In this document: piece by piece, positions 1 through 6,690 of the stretch
Position numbering within the stretch: position 1 is the first letter of the stretch
How the letters are laid out: the number at the start of each line of letters is the position of its first letter
From: Actinomycetes bacterium
GTDB lineage: Bacteria > Actinomycetota > Actinomycetes > S36-B12
NCBI GenBank assembly: GCA_030425745.1
Contig: JAUHZW010000045.1
Location: forward strand, 1-12,164
Direction of reading: 5' to 3'
Length of the DNA stretch: 12,164 bases
Translations under genes and position numbers: made by a program
The notes under the pieces: model-generated
The model's database searches: none
What the model saw: the letters and a program-made list of their open reading frames with translations, nothing else
What the model was told of the DNA's origin: nothing

Positions 1-249
1 TTCAGGAACCACCGCGACACCGAGGCGAAGGATGGCACCGGAGTCACGACCGGTGATGTCGTTGCCCTGGAATGTGATCGTCCCGCCGGCGGGCTTCAGC
101 GCGCCGGCGATCGCCTTGACGGTGGAACTCTTGCCGACGCCGTTGTGTCCGATGAGCGACACGAACTCACCCTCGTCGACATGCAGGTCGAGGCTCTTCA
201 CCGCGACCGCGCGGCCGTAGGTGATCCGCAGGTCGCGGACATCCAGCAT
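1..249 (-). CDS. livF: Branched-chain amino acid-type ABC transporter ATPase LivF, N-terminal part (cut by left edge)
   Basis: Only the first 83 codons are in the window; the gene runs off the left edge with its frame open. The visible protein starts MLDVRDLRITYGRAVAV and has a Walker A motif GHNGVGKSS at about residues 34-42, then a segment (GNDITGRDSGAILRLGVAVVPE) typical of LivF, whose family usually reads 'DIT...RLGIA.VPEGR'. LivF is one of two cytoplasmic ATPases that power uptake through the LivHM permease. The ATG at 249 follows the livG stop by two bases (TGAGCATG), which argues for one transcript. The family's usual Walker A is GANGAGKTT, so His and Val here are mild variants. The later motifs (signature, Walker B, H-loop) lie outside the window. 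The LivF rather than LivG assignment rests on the N-terminal motif order and on the neighbouring LivG. Confidence 0.9.
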   Translation of the reverse strand, partial: MLDVRDLRITYGRAVAVKSLDLHVDEGEFVSLIGHNGVGKSSTVKAIAGALKPAGGTITFQGNDITGRDSGAILRLGVAVVPE

Positions 250-251
250 GC

Positions 252-992
252 TCACTTGTGGTCCCTCCCGAAGTAGGCCTCGATCACAGCGGGGTTGGTG
301 CGGATCTCCTCGGGAGTGCCCTCGGCGATCGTCCTGCCCGAGTCCATGACGTGGATGGCCTCGCAGATCCGGAAGATCACGGACATGTCGTGCTCCACCA
401 GGAGCACGCCGCACTGCAGTTCGTCGCGCACCGCGACAATCGTGGTTGCGAGTTCAGAGGTCTCGTCCTCGTCGAGCCCAGCCGCAGGCTCGTCCAGGAG
501 GAGGAAGTCGGGGTCCGTTGCCACGGCTCTGGCGATGCCGACACGTCGCTCGTCACCGAGGGGAACGTTGCCGGCGATCTCATCCGTGTACTTGGTGACG
601 CCCACGAGTTCGAGCACCTGATGGGCCTTCTCCCGGGCCTCCGCACCGTGCTTGCCGGTGTTCATGATGCCCAGTTCGATGTTCTCCAGGACCGACAGTC
701 TCTTGAAGATGCGGGTGTCCTGGAAGGTCCGCACCAGCCCGTGCTGGGAGATGCGTGCGGGTGACCAACCACTGATGTCGGTGTCACCCAGGGCGACCGA
801 CCCCGCGGTGAGCGGCACGAAGCCGCTCACCGCGTTGAAGAAGGTCGACTTGCCGGCGCCGTTGGGACCGATCAGACCGGTGATGCCTCCCCGGGGGACG
901 CGCAGGTCGATCTCATCGACCGCCTTCACGCCCTCGAAGTGAACGCACAGCCCCGAGGTTCTGAGCTCATCGCTCCGGTCTGATCGGTCCAT
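252..992 (-). CDS. livG: Branched-chain amino acid-type ABC transporter ATPase LivG
   Basis: A 246-residue cytoplasmic ATPase, close to the usual LivG length. Visible motifs are Walker A GPNGAGKST (42-50), the Q-loop in RTFQDTRIF (Gln91), a signature region VPLGDERRVGIARA (143-156), Walker B DFLLLDEP (162-169), the D-loop AGLD and the switch His201 in LLVEHDMSVIF. The C-terminal stretch NPAVIEAYFG is characteristic of LivG. The signature departs from the family's usual 'L(S/P)YG(D/Q)QR', with Val and Leu in place of Leu and Tyr, but keeps the Gly. The ATG at 992 is chosen because GGAG (999-1002) lies six bases upstream; a TTG at 995 is in frame but too close to that site. The gene lies 40 bases after the binding-protein gene and two bases before livF. 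It probably energises import of the substrate bound by the lipoprotein encoded just upstream. Confidence 0.95.
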   Translation of the reverse strand: MDRSDRSDELRTSGLCVHFEGVKAVDEIDLRVPRGGITGLIGPNGAGKSTFFNAVSGFVPLTAGSVALGDTDISGWSPARISQHGLVRTFQDTRIFKRLSVLENIELGIMNTGKHGAEAREKAHQVLELVGVTKYTDEIAGNVPLGDERRVGIARAVATDPDFLLLDEPAAGLDEDETSELATTIVAVRDELQCGVLLVEHDMSVIFRICEAIHVMDSGRTIAEGTPEEIRTNPAVIEAYFGRDHK

Positions 993-1032
993 CAACGACT
1001 CCTTGTGTTGAACTTCGTTATGCGAGAGGAGG

Positions 1033-2388
1033 TCAGCCTGCCGTGGACTGGGCCGCCTCGCAGGGGTTGCCCGGATCGACCGACGCGATCTTCTCCGGCG
1101 TGATCAGCTGCACGAAGGTGCCCTTGCCGTCCTGGTACTCGACGACACGCTGCTGGCGACCGGTCGGGGCGTGGCACTCCTCGGACCAGGCGATCGGACC
1201 GGTGAGGTAGTCGGTCGGAGGCATGGTCTCCAGAGCGTTCACGATGGCCGCACCGTCGGTGGAGCCGGCCGTCTCGACCGCGGCGGCAAGCGCCTTGGCG
1301 AGCTCGTAGGACAGCACCGGGTAGGACAGGTACGGATCAGCACCCGTGTACTCCACGAACGCGTCGCCGAAGGCCTTCACGTCGGGATCGGGATCACCCT
1401 CGCAGTACGCCGACATGCAGGCGAACGGGAACGAGTAGAAGTCGCTGATGTTCGGGATGGCCCCGGTCACCAGAGTTCCGTCGACAGCAGCACCCGGCAT
1501 CATGATCGGGGTGTCGATGCCGGCGTCGCGGATGGCCTTGATCATCGTCGTGGCCGCAGGAACGACCGAGGGCACGAAGATCACATCGGCATCCGCAGCA
1601 GCGTCACGCAGACGCGTCACGTTGGCACTCGGGTCCAGCTGCTCGTTGCCGGTGAAGACATCCTCGCCGACGATGGTGCCGCCGAGCTCCTCGAAGCGTC
1701 CGGTGGCGTAGTCGCCGAGGGACTTGGTGTACTCGAGAAGATCGTCCTGAAGCAGGTAGGCCTTCGTCCAGCCCTTGTCGTTGTAGGCGAACTCGGCAGC
1801 GGCCGAGCCCTTGAACGCGTTGCCGGGCGACGGGCTGAAGGCGAACTCGCCGACCGTCGTCTTGTCGACACCCTTGCGGTCACCGAGGCACAGGGACAGG
1901 CCCGGGATGCCGTTCTCCTGCGCGACGTTCAGGGCCGGGGCCGCGAAGTCGAAGTCGCAGGTGGCGACGATCACGTTGGCGCCGTCAGCAACGGCCTTCT
2001 CCGCGATCTGCTTGGTCAACGCCGGGTCGGACTTGGTGTCCGTCCAGGTGACGGTGGCCTGCTGGCCACCGATGCCGCCGGCGGCGTTGAGCTCGTCGAT
2101 GGCCATGGTGAAGGCCTCGGCGGGCTGGATGTCGAAGGGCGAGATGATGCCCGTCTTGGCCGCCACGATGTGGATGTTCAGCGGCTCGATGCCGCCCGCA
2201 GCCGCCTCATCACCGGCAGCGTCGCCGGCATCCTCCGCTGCGCCGTCGTCACCCGAGTCGGCTGCTGCCTCCTCAGACGCCGCAGGCGCCTCGTCGGCAG
2301 CCTCTGAATCGCCGCTGCTGGAACTGCAGCCGGCCAGGAGGATTCCAGCGGCTGCCGCCACTGCAATCCAGCTCTTGCTGATCTTCAT
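1033..2388 (-). CDS. Liv-type ABC transporter substrate-binding lipoprotein
   Basis: A 451-residue exported receptor of the LivJ/LivK-like class (Peripla_BP_6-type fold). It opens with a lipoprotein signal peptide (MKISK, a hydrophobic run, then LLAG-Cys21), so the mature protein should be anchored by a lipidated Cys21 on the outer face of the membrane. Residues 22-66 are a low-complexity tether of Ala, Asp, Glu, Ser and Gly. The binding domain starts near residue 68 (IEPLNIHIV) and has the family pattern of a repeatedly alternating alpha/beta fold: AFTMAIDELNAAGGIGG (92-108), DTKSDPALT (117-125), VIVATCDFDFAAPALN (139-154). The mature domain has six further cysteines (144, 167, 324, 329, 405, 443). 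The ATG at 2388 is preceded by AAGGAGAGG. The gene lies 52 bases after hyuB copy 1 with no terminator seen between them, so it is probably co-transcribed with the enzyme genes. The ligand cannot be named; Liv-type receptors also bind amides, urea and aromatic compounds. Confidence 0.93.
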   Translation of the reverse strand: MKISKSWIAVAAAAGILLAGCSSSSGDSEAADEAPAASEEAAADSGDDGAAEDAGDAAGDEAAAGGIEPLNIHIVAAKTGIISPFDIQPAEAFTMAIDELNAAGGIGGQQATVTWTDTKSDPALTKQIAEKAVADGANVIVATCDFDFAAPALNVAQENGIPGLSLCLGDRKGVDKTTVGEFAFSPSPGNAFKGSAAAEFAYNDKGWTKAYLLQDDLLEYTKSLGDYATGRFEELGGTIVGEDVFTGNEQLDPSANVTRLRDAAADADVIFVPSVVPAATTMIKAIRDAGIDTPIMMPGAAVDGTLVTGAIPNISDFYSFPFACMSAYCEGDPDPDVKAFGDAFVEYTGADPYLSYPVLSYELAKALAAAVETAGSTDGAAIVNALETMPPTDYLTGPIAWSEECHAPTGRQQRVVEYQDGKGTFVQLITPEKIASVDPGNPCEAAQSTAG

Positions 2389-2440
2389 GCACCTCTCCTT
2401 TGTGTGAGTACTGCCGCTGCCGTCACGAGATTCGCGCCGG

Positions 2441-4426
2441 TCACGCCGCCGCCCAGTAGCTCGCGGCCCGCTTCTTCATCAGATCGCGGAACTGCTGGGT
2501 CGTCTTCGGGAAGAGCTCGCCGGTGCCCCAGTCGACGATGACGCCGTACTGCCGCACCAGATCGAGCTCGTTGAGCTCCCCCGCCTTGTAGCGATCCGCG
2601 ATGACCTGCGGATCCTCCTCGAGCCACCCGAGCCGCTGAGCACGGATCTCCGCACGCAGAGCCTCAGTTGCCGCTTCATCCATGGAGTAGTCGTCGGTGT
2701 CGACATCGTTCACGATGATGACGACGCCGTAGTCCTTCGCCGCCCGCTCCACCGACACGTAGCCGTCGGCGACGTCCTCGACCACCTCTGCGGCGGGACG
2801 ATCCAGCGGATCGCCGTAGCCTCCACCACCGGCCGAGGGTCGGGTGAACTGGTCGCCGGGGCTGACCGGGACGTTTGAGAACACCGCGCCGAGGAACTTC
2901 TCCCCCTCGGTGCCCTTGTTCAGCCAGACACCATGCGGCGTCGACGGCAGACCGCCGGACACGCCCCAGGCGACGCTGCGCGCTCGGTCGCAGCAGTAGC
3001 TCATGACGGCCTTGTCGGGCTGGGTGAGGGTGCCGCCCTTCTCCACTCCGCAGCCACCGCGGTAGCGACCGGGACCACCGGAGTCGGTGACGATCTCATG
3101 GCGATCCGTGACGACGGGAGTCAGACGCTCCTGACCCTCGAAGGGCTGGACCGCGAGGCCCACACCGAACAGCGGGGACGTGCAGTTGGCGCCGTCCTTG
3201 CCGTTGCGACCTCCCCAGCCGCCGACCATCCAGTCGTACCACATGAAGAAGCCACCATCGTCGGTGCGCGCATCGCGACCGCCGATCAGCAGGTACTCCA
3301 GGTTGAACGAGCATGCGATGGCACGCTCAGGCATCAGCCCGGACCACAACTCGAAGATCGCGCTCATGATCTTCTCGTAGGGGCCGGAGCAGAAGCCGGT
3401 CACGGCCACCGGCCATCCGGCGTTGACCACGGTTCCTTCGGGGCCGAGGTCGCACGTGATGGCCCGGTAGAAGCCGGAGTTCAGGGGGATGTCCGGGAAG
3501 AAGGTCTTGGTTCCCGCGACCACCCCGGAGAACGAGGCACCGAAGCCGGAGTTCAGGAAGCTCGCGACGGCAGGCGCCGATTCCGAGAGGTCATAGTGGA
3601 TCTGGTCGCCCTCGATCTTCATCTTGACCTTGACCGGCACCAGGCCCTCGCCGTGCGCCGGGTCGTAGTCGATGTAGTCGACGGCCTCCCACTCGCCGTC
3701 CGGGAGTTCTGCGATGCGGGCGCGGGTCAGCCGCTCGACATAGTTCTGCACTTCGTCGAATGCGGCGACGACGGTGTCGCGTCCGTACTTGTGCGCCAGC
3801 CGGAGGATCTCCCGCTCGCACACGCCGGTCGCCTCGGCCTGAGCCCGCATGTCTCCGAGATTCGATGCGGGTGCGCGGGTGTTGGCGACGATGAGTTCGG
3901 CGACGTCCTGGCGGAACTCGCCCTTGTCCCAGAGCTTCACCGGGACCATGCGGAAGCCCTCGCCGAAGTGCTCCTTGGCGTTGACGTCGAAGGAGCCCGG
4001 GACGGTGCCGCCCATGTCGGACCAGTGACCCATCGACATCGCGAAGGCGATCAGCTCACCGTCGGAGAAGATCGGCCGGACGATGCGCACGTCGTTGAAG
4101 TGTGTGCCGCCGGAGTAGGGATCGTTGACCCCGAAGATGTCGCCGGGATGGATGTCACCCTCGAAGCGCTCGAGGATCGCCTGGGCACCGAAGTGGAGCG
4201 TGCCCACATGGACGGCGACGTCCTGGCTGCCCTGCATCACGGTGTTGCCCTTGGCATCTACCAGTGCGCAGGAGAAGTCCCGTGCATAGATGACGAACGA
4301 GTGGCAGGTGCGCAGGATCTGCGCGCTCATGAGGTCAACCGAGGTGGTGAAGGCGTTCTTCAGTACCTCGAAGGTCACCGGATCGAGGTGGCCCTCGCCC
4401 GTCGTGCGTTCCAGTGTGGCGGTCAT
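2441..4426 (-). CDS. hyuB: Hydantoinase B/oxoprolinase-family subunit (HyuB-like), copy 1
   Basis: A 661-residue protein, full length for the HyuB family, which pairs with HyuA to carry out ATP-dependent hydrolysis of cyclic amides or, in relatives, ketone carboxylation. It begins with the typical DPVTFEVLKNAF (15-26). Conserved Asp50 (ARDFSCAL), His109 and Asp112 (NDPYSGGTHFND) and His134 (MGHWSD) have the spacing I associate with the metal site of characterised relatives; that match is from memory. Later blocks are GGWGGRNGKDG, DSGGPGRYRGGCG (about 447-459), YCCDR and AGGGGYGDPL (about 531-540), then an extended C-terminus with DWGTGELFPKTTQQF. The ATG at 4426 overlaps the hyuA stop (ATGA) and has GGAGG (4434-4438) seven bases upstream. 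An in-frame ATG at 4480 lies inside hyuA and is a poorer choice. Subunit assignment is secure; the substrate is not. Confidence 0.95.
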   Translation of the reverse strand: MTATLERTTGEGHLDPVTFEVLKNAFTTSVDLMSAQILRTCHSFVIYARDFSCALVDAKGNTVMQGSQDVAVHVGTLHFGAQAILERFEGDIHPGDIFGVNDPYSGGTHFNDVRIVRPIFSDGELIAFAMSMGHWSDMGGTVPGSFDVNAKEHFGEGFRMVPVKLWDKGEFRQDVAELIVANTRAPASNLGDMRAQAEATGVCEREILRLAHKYGRDTVVAAFDEVQNYVERLTRARIAELPDGEWEAVDYIDYDPAHGEGLVPVKVKMKIEGDQIHYDLSESAPAVASFLNSGFGASFSGVVAGTKTFFPDIPLNSGFYRAITCDLGPEGTVVNAGWPVAVTGFCSGPYEKIMSAIFELWSGLMPERAIACSFNLEYLLIGGRDARTDDGGFFMWYDWMVGGWGGRNGKDGANCTSPLFGVGLAVQPFEGQERLTPVVTDRHEIVTDSGGPGRYRGGCGVEKGGTLTQPDKAVMSYCCDRARSVAWGVSGGLPSTPHGVWLNKGTEGEKFLGAVFSNVPVSPGDQFTRPSAGGGGYGDPLDRPAAEVVEDVADGYVSVERAAKDYGVVIIVNDVDTDDYSMDEAATEALRAEIRAQRLGWLEEDPQVIADRYKAGELNELDLVRQYGVIVDWGTGELFPKTTQQFRDLMKKRAASYWAAA

Positions 4427-6477
4427 TCCGACACCTCCAGGATGTGGATCAGGATGTTCCAGTTCTTGTCGATTTCCCACCGGGTGTGCGGGGGGACGAC
4501 GGTGGTCGAGTCGAGCTGATCGATGATGGCCGGGCCATGCGCGGTGACGCCGGGCATGAGTTCCGAGCGCTCGTAGACCGGAGTCTGCGTGGGGCGGCCG
4601 GCGCCGTCCTCACCCTCGAACCACACCTCGCGGATCTCCTTCGGCGCCGGGGGCTCAGCCTCGACGACATCGGCGGATGCAAGCGTCGGCTTGGGCGTGA
4701 CACCGATCGCGCGGAGGCCGAGCTGGTAGATCTCGACCGGCGCGGTCTCCTCGCTGAACGAGTACTCGCGCTCGTGCTCCCGGTGGAAACGACCGACAGC
4801 GTCCTGCAGCGGGTCGGGCCCCTGTCCGAGCGTGACGGTGAGCGAACGCCATTGGCCGAGATAGCGCATGGCTGCCGTACGCTCCAGCACCACCTGCTCT
4901 GGGCTCACGCCCTCGGCGGCGAGGTGCTCGGAGGCATCGCGCTCCATCTGCTTGTAGATCTCCTCCATCTCCTCGGAGCTCGCGTCGGCGAGAGACTTCT
5001 GGTACATCACCGACATGTCGTGACGGATGTCGACGAGCAGGCAGCCCAGCGCGGACGTCACGCCCGGATTCGGCGGCACGAGGACGGTCGGGATGGCCAA
5101 CTCGCGTGCGAGCGCCGCACCGTGCAGGGCACCCGCACCCCCGAACGCCACGAGGGCGAACTCGCGCGGGTCGTAGCCGCGACGGATGGAGACGAGGCGA
5201 ACCGCGTCGGCCATGTTGGCGTTCGCCACCTTGACCACAGCCAGGGCGGCCTCCTCATCGGTCATGCCGAAGGGCTCCGCCACACCGGAATGGATGGCCT
5301 CGCGCGCCAGTTCCGGCTGCAGCGTCATCTTGCCGCCCGCGAGCTTGGTGCCGAGTCGGTTGAGCACGACGTTCGCGTCGGTGTTGGTCGGTTGGGTGCC
5401 GCCCGTGCCGTAGGCCGCCGGACCGGGGGTCGCACCGGCTGACTGCGGGCCGTTGCGCAGTGAGCCCGCAGCGTCGATCCACGCGAGGGATCCACCGCCG
5501 GCGCCGATGGTCAGGACCTCGATGCTCGGGAAGCAGATCGGGTAGCCGTACTCGACGTGCCACTCCTTGGTCACGCGGATGTCACCGTCGTAGACGAGCG
5601 CGATGTCGGTGCTGGTGCCACCCATGTCCAGGCCGATGGCGTTGGGGAACCCCGCCTCGGACGCCAGATGACGGGCCGCGATCGCACCAGCGGCGATACC
5701 GGAGGCAGCCAGGCGGACCGCGTACTTCTGCACCATGCGGTTGGTCATGGACCCGCCGCCGGAGTGCAGCAGGAGCAGATCACCCTCGTAGCCGTCGTTC
5801 TTCAGGTTCTCACTCAGCTCGTTGACGTAGTCGCCGACGAGGGGGGCGAGCACAGCGTTCGCGACCGTCGTGTTGAAGCGGTCGTGTTCGAAGATCTCGG
5901 GAAGGACCTCGCTCGAAGTGCTCACCCGGACGCCGGGAAGCTCCTCCTCGAGGATCTCCTTCATGCGCTTCTCGTGGTCGCCGTTCGCGTACGAGTTCGC
6001 GAAGCACACGGCCACCGTCTTGACGCCCTTGTTGCGCAGACGTGCAGCGAGTTCACGGGCCTCAGCCTCATCCAGAGGAACGAGCTCCTTGCCCTGGTAG
6101 TCGATCCGCTCGGTGATCTCGTAGCGATCACGCCGACGGATATACGGCTTGGCGACGTCCTTGTAGGCGTCCCAGAGATCCTCCTTCGTGCCATCACGGA
6201 TCTCGATGACGTCGCGGAAGCCCTTGGTGGTGACCATCGCCGCCGGGGGAAACCGCCGGGTGATCAGGGCATTGGTCGCCACAGTCGTGCCGTGGCTGAA
6301 CAGGACGACGTCCTTCAGGTCGACATCAACCGACTTCGCCGCCTGAAGGACTGCTCGGCCGGGATCGTCCGGGGTCGACGGCACCTTGCCGACCCGTGTC
6401 TCAGCATTCGCCTCATCGAGGACGAAGACGTCGGTGAATGTGCCACCCACGTCCACCGCCACGCGCAATGAACCCAT
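4423..6477 (-). CDS. hyuA: Hydantoinase A/oxoprolinase-family ATPase subunit (HyuA-like), copy 1
   Basis: A 684-residue protein of normal HyuA length. HyuA proteins have an actin/ASKHA-like fold that binds ATP and activates the substrate for reaction with the HyuB partner. The N-terminal domain has VDVGGTFTD (8-16) and SHGTTVATNAL (61-71). The central domain has HSGGGSM (238-244), DMGGTSTD (284-291), GAGGGS, SAGATPGPAAYG and, at 444-452, AFGGAGALH. Where many family members read 'IGRG.RPDLYD' this protein has IRDGTKEDLWDAY (93-105). The start at 6477 puts DVGGTFTD at the usual distance from the N-terminus and has GAGAGG (6484-6489) six bases upstream. The open frame extends further upstream to 6633, but that part runs through the divergent control region and looks non-coding. 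It is the first gene of the leftward train and overlaps hyuB by four bases. Candidate reactions are hydantoin, oxoproline or lactam opening; the substrate is not known. Confidence 0.95.
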   Translation of the reverse strand: MGSLRVAVDVGGTFTDVFVLDEANAETRVGKVPSTPDDPGRAVLQAAKSVDVDLKDVVLFSHGTTVATNALITRRFPPAAMVTTKGFRDVIEIRDGTKEDLWDAYKDVAKPYIRRRDRYEITERIDYQGKELVPLDEAEARELAARLRNKGVKTVAVCFANSYANGDHEKRMKEILEEELPGVRVSTSSEVLPEIFEHDRFNTTVANAVLAPLVGDYVNELSENLKNDGYEGDLLLLHSGGGSMTNRMVQKYAVRLAASGIAAGAIAARHLASEAGFPNAIGLDMGGTSTDIALVYDGDIRVTKEWHVEYGYPICFPSIEVLTIGAGGGSLAWIDAAGSLRNGPQSAGATPGPAAYGTGGTQPTNTDANVVLNRLGTKLAGGKMTLQPELAREAIHSGVAEPFGMTDEEAALAVVKVANANMADAVRLVSIRRGYDPREFALVAFGGAGALHGAALARELAIPTVLVPPNPGVTSALGCLLVDIRHDMSVMYQKSLADASSEEMEEIYKQMERDASEHLAAEGVSPEQVVLERTAAMRYLGQWRSLTVTLGQGPDPLQDAVGRFHREHEREYSFSEETAPVEIYQLGLRAIGVTPKPTLASADVVEAEPPAPKEIREVWFEGEDGAGRPTQTPVYERSELMPGVTAHGPAIIDQLDSTTVVPPHTRWEIDKNWNILIHILEVSE

Positions 6478-6533
6478 CGTGTACCTCTCACTCGCTCCGT
6501 TCGGGCCGGATCCGACCCCGGTGGATTGCCGAA

Positions 6534-6562
6534 AAACTAAGAGCCGGCTCACGCACCGGCAA
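6534..6562 (-). promoter_or_regulatory. Candidate promoter for the leftward hyuAB-transporter train
   Basis: On the minus strand TTGCCG (6562-6557) and TAGTTT (6539-6534) are spaced by 17 bases. They match the sigma-70-type consensus at four of six and three of six positions. Transcription would start near 6527 and give a leader of about 50 bases before the hyuA ATG. The palindrome would then lie upstream of the -35 box, a position that suits an activator. The match is weak, so this is a suggestion only. Confidence 0.25.
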
Positions 6563-6588
6563 TGGTCGTGAGAACACAAAATGACGAT

Positions 6589-6613
6589 CTTCTTTGGAGA
6601 TTCTCCAAAGAAG
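6589..6613. promoter_or_regulatory. 25-nt palindrome, candidate operator for the PucR-type regulator
   Basis: The left arm CTTCTTTGGAGA (6589-6600) and right arm TCTCCAAAGAAG (6602-6613) are exact reverse complements around a single central T at 6601. It lies in the divergent region next to a DNA-binding regulator gene and is visibly richer in A/T than the coding DNA around it. A one-base centre suits a dimeric protein site better than an RNA hairpin, and no U-tract follows on either strand. Each arm has CTTTGG on one strand, which partly resembles the Bacillus PucR box (WWWCNTTGGTTAA, from memory). Binding by this particular regulator is inferred from position. Confidence 0.6.
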
Positions 6614-6690
6614 GCATGGCGGCGCCCGCACATGGCCGATACCGTGAGGGGGAACTGACCGAGCCGTCCCTGAGGAAACGTGGCGTATTC

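Larger units (their letters stand above)
6478..6690. promoter_or_regulatory. Divergent intergenic control region
   Basis: About 210 bases separate the hyuA copy 1 start (leftward) and the preferred regulator start (rightward). It is the only sizeable gap in the window, so promoters for both trains should lie here. It contains the hyuA ribosome binding site (6484-6489), a weak leftward promoter candidate (6534-6562), an A/T-rich patch (6571-6601) and the 25-nt palindrome (6589-6613). On the rightward side I see no convincing -35/-10 pair. The right half (6616-6690) is open in the regulator's frame and could be translated if an upstream ATG is used. Confidence 0.6.

Noticed and set aside
1171..2307. 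Long plus-strand open frame opposite the binding-protein gene
   Set aside because: Its product is rich in Arg, Gly and Val with no family motif, and it lies wholly antisense to a well-supported lipoprotein gene. GC-rich genes often give such mirror frames.
4427..4480. 18-residue upstream extension of hyuB copy 1
   Set aside because: The ATGA overlap with a well-placed GGAGG supports the start at 4426, and the other pair has the same arrangement.
2933..4519. 528-codon plus-strand open frame opposite hyuB copy 1
   Set aside because: It is antisense to a protein with clear family motifs, has low-complexity His/Asp/Val/Gly composition, and no ribosome binding site or recognisable domain.
5557..6471. 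Plus-strand open frame opposite the start of hyuA copy 1 (and a similar one at 4414-5442)
   Set aside because: Both mirror the codon pattern of hyuA; no domain or start signal is seen.
2441..6477. Assignment as acetone carboxylase alpha/beta subunits
   Set aside because: The HyuA protein reads closer to ordinary hydantoinase/oxoprolinase A than to the acetone carboxylase beta subunit as I remember it (for example DVGGTFTD and HGTTVATNAL instead of DAGGTMTD and GTAMLNRV), and no small gamma subunit gene is seen next to pair 1.
6589..6613. Palindrome as a rho-independent terminator
   Set aside because: It is not GC-rich, has no following U-tract on either strand, and lies between divergent gene starts where no transcript needs to end.
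6478..6633. N-terminal extension of hyuA copy 1 up to 6633
   Set aside because: It would run through the control region and palindrome and place the DVGGTFTD motif about 60 residues in; the ATG at 6477 has a proper ribosome binding site.
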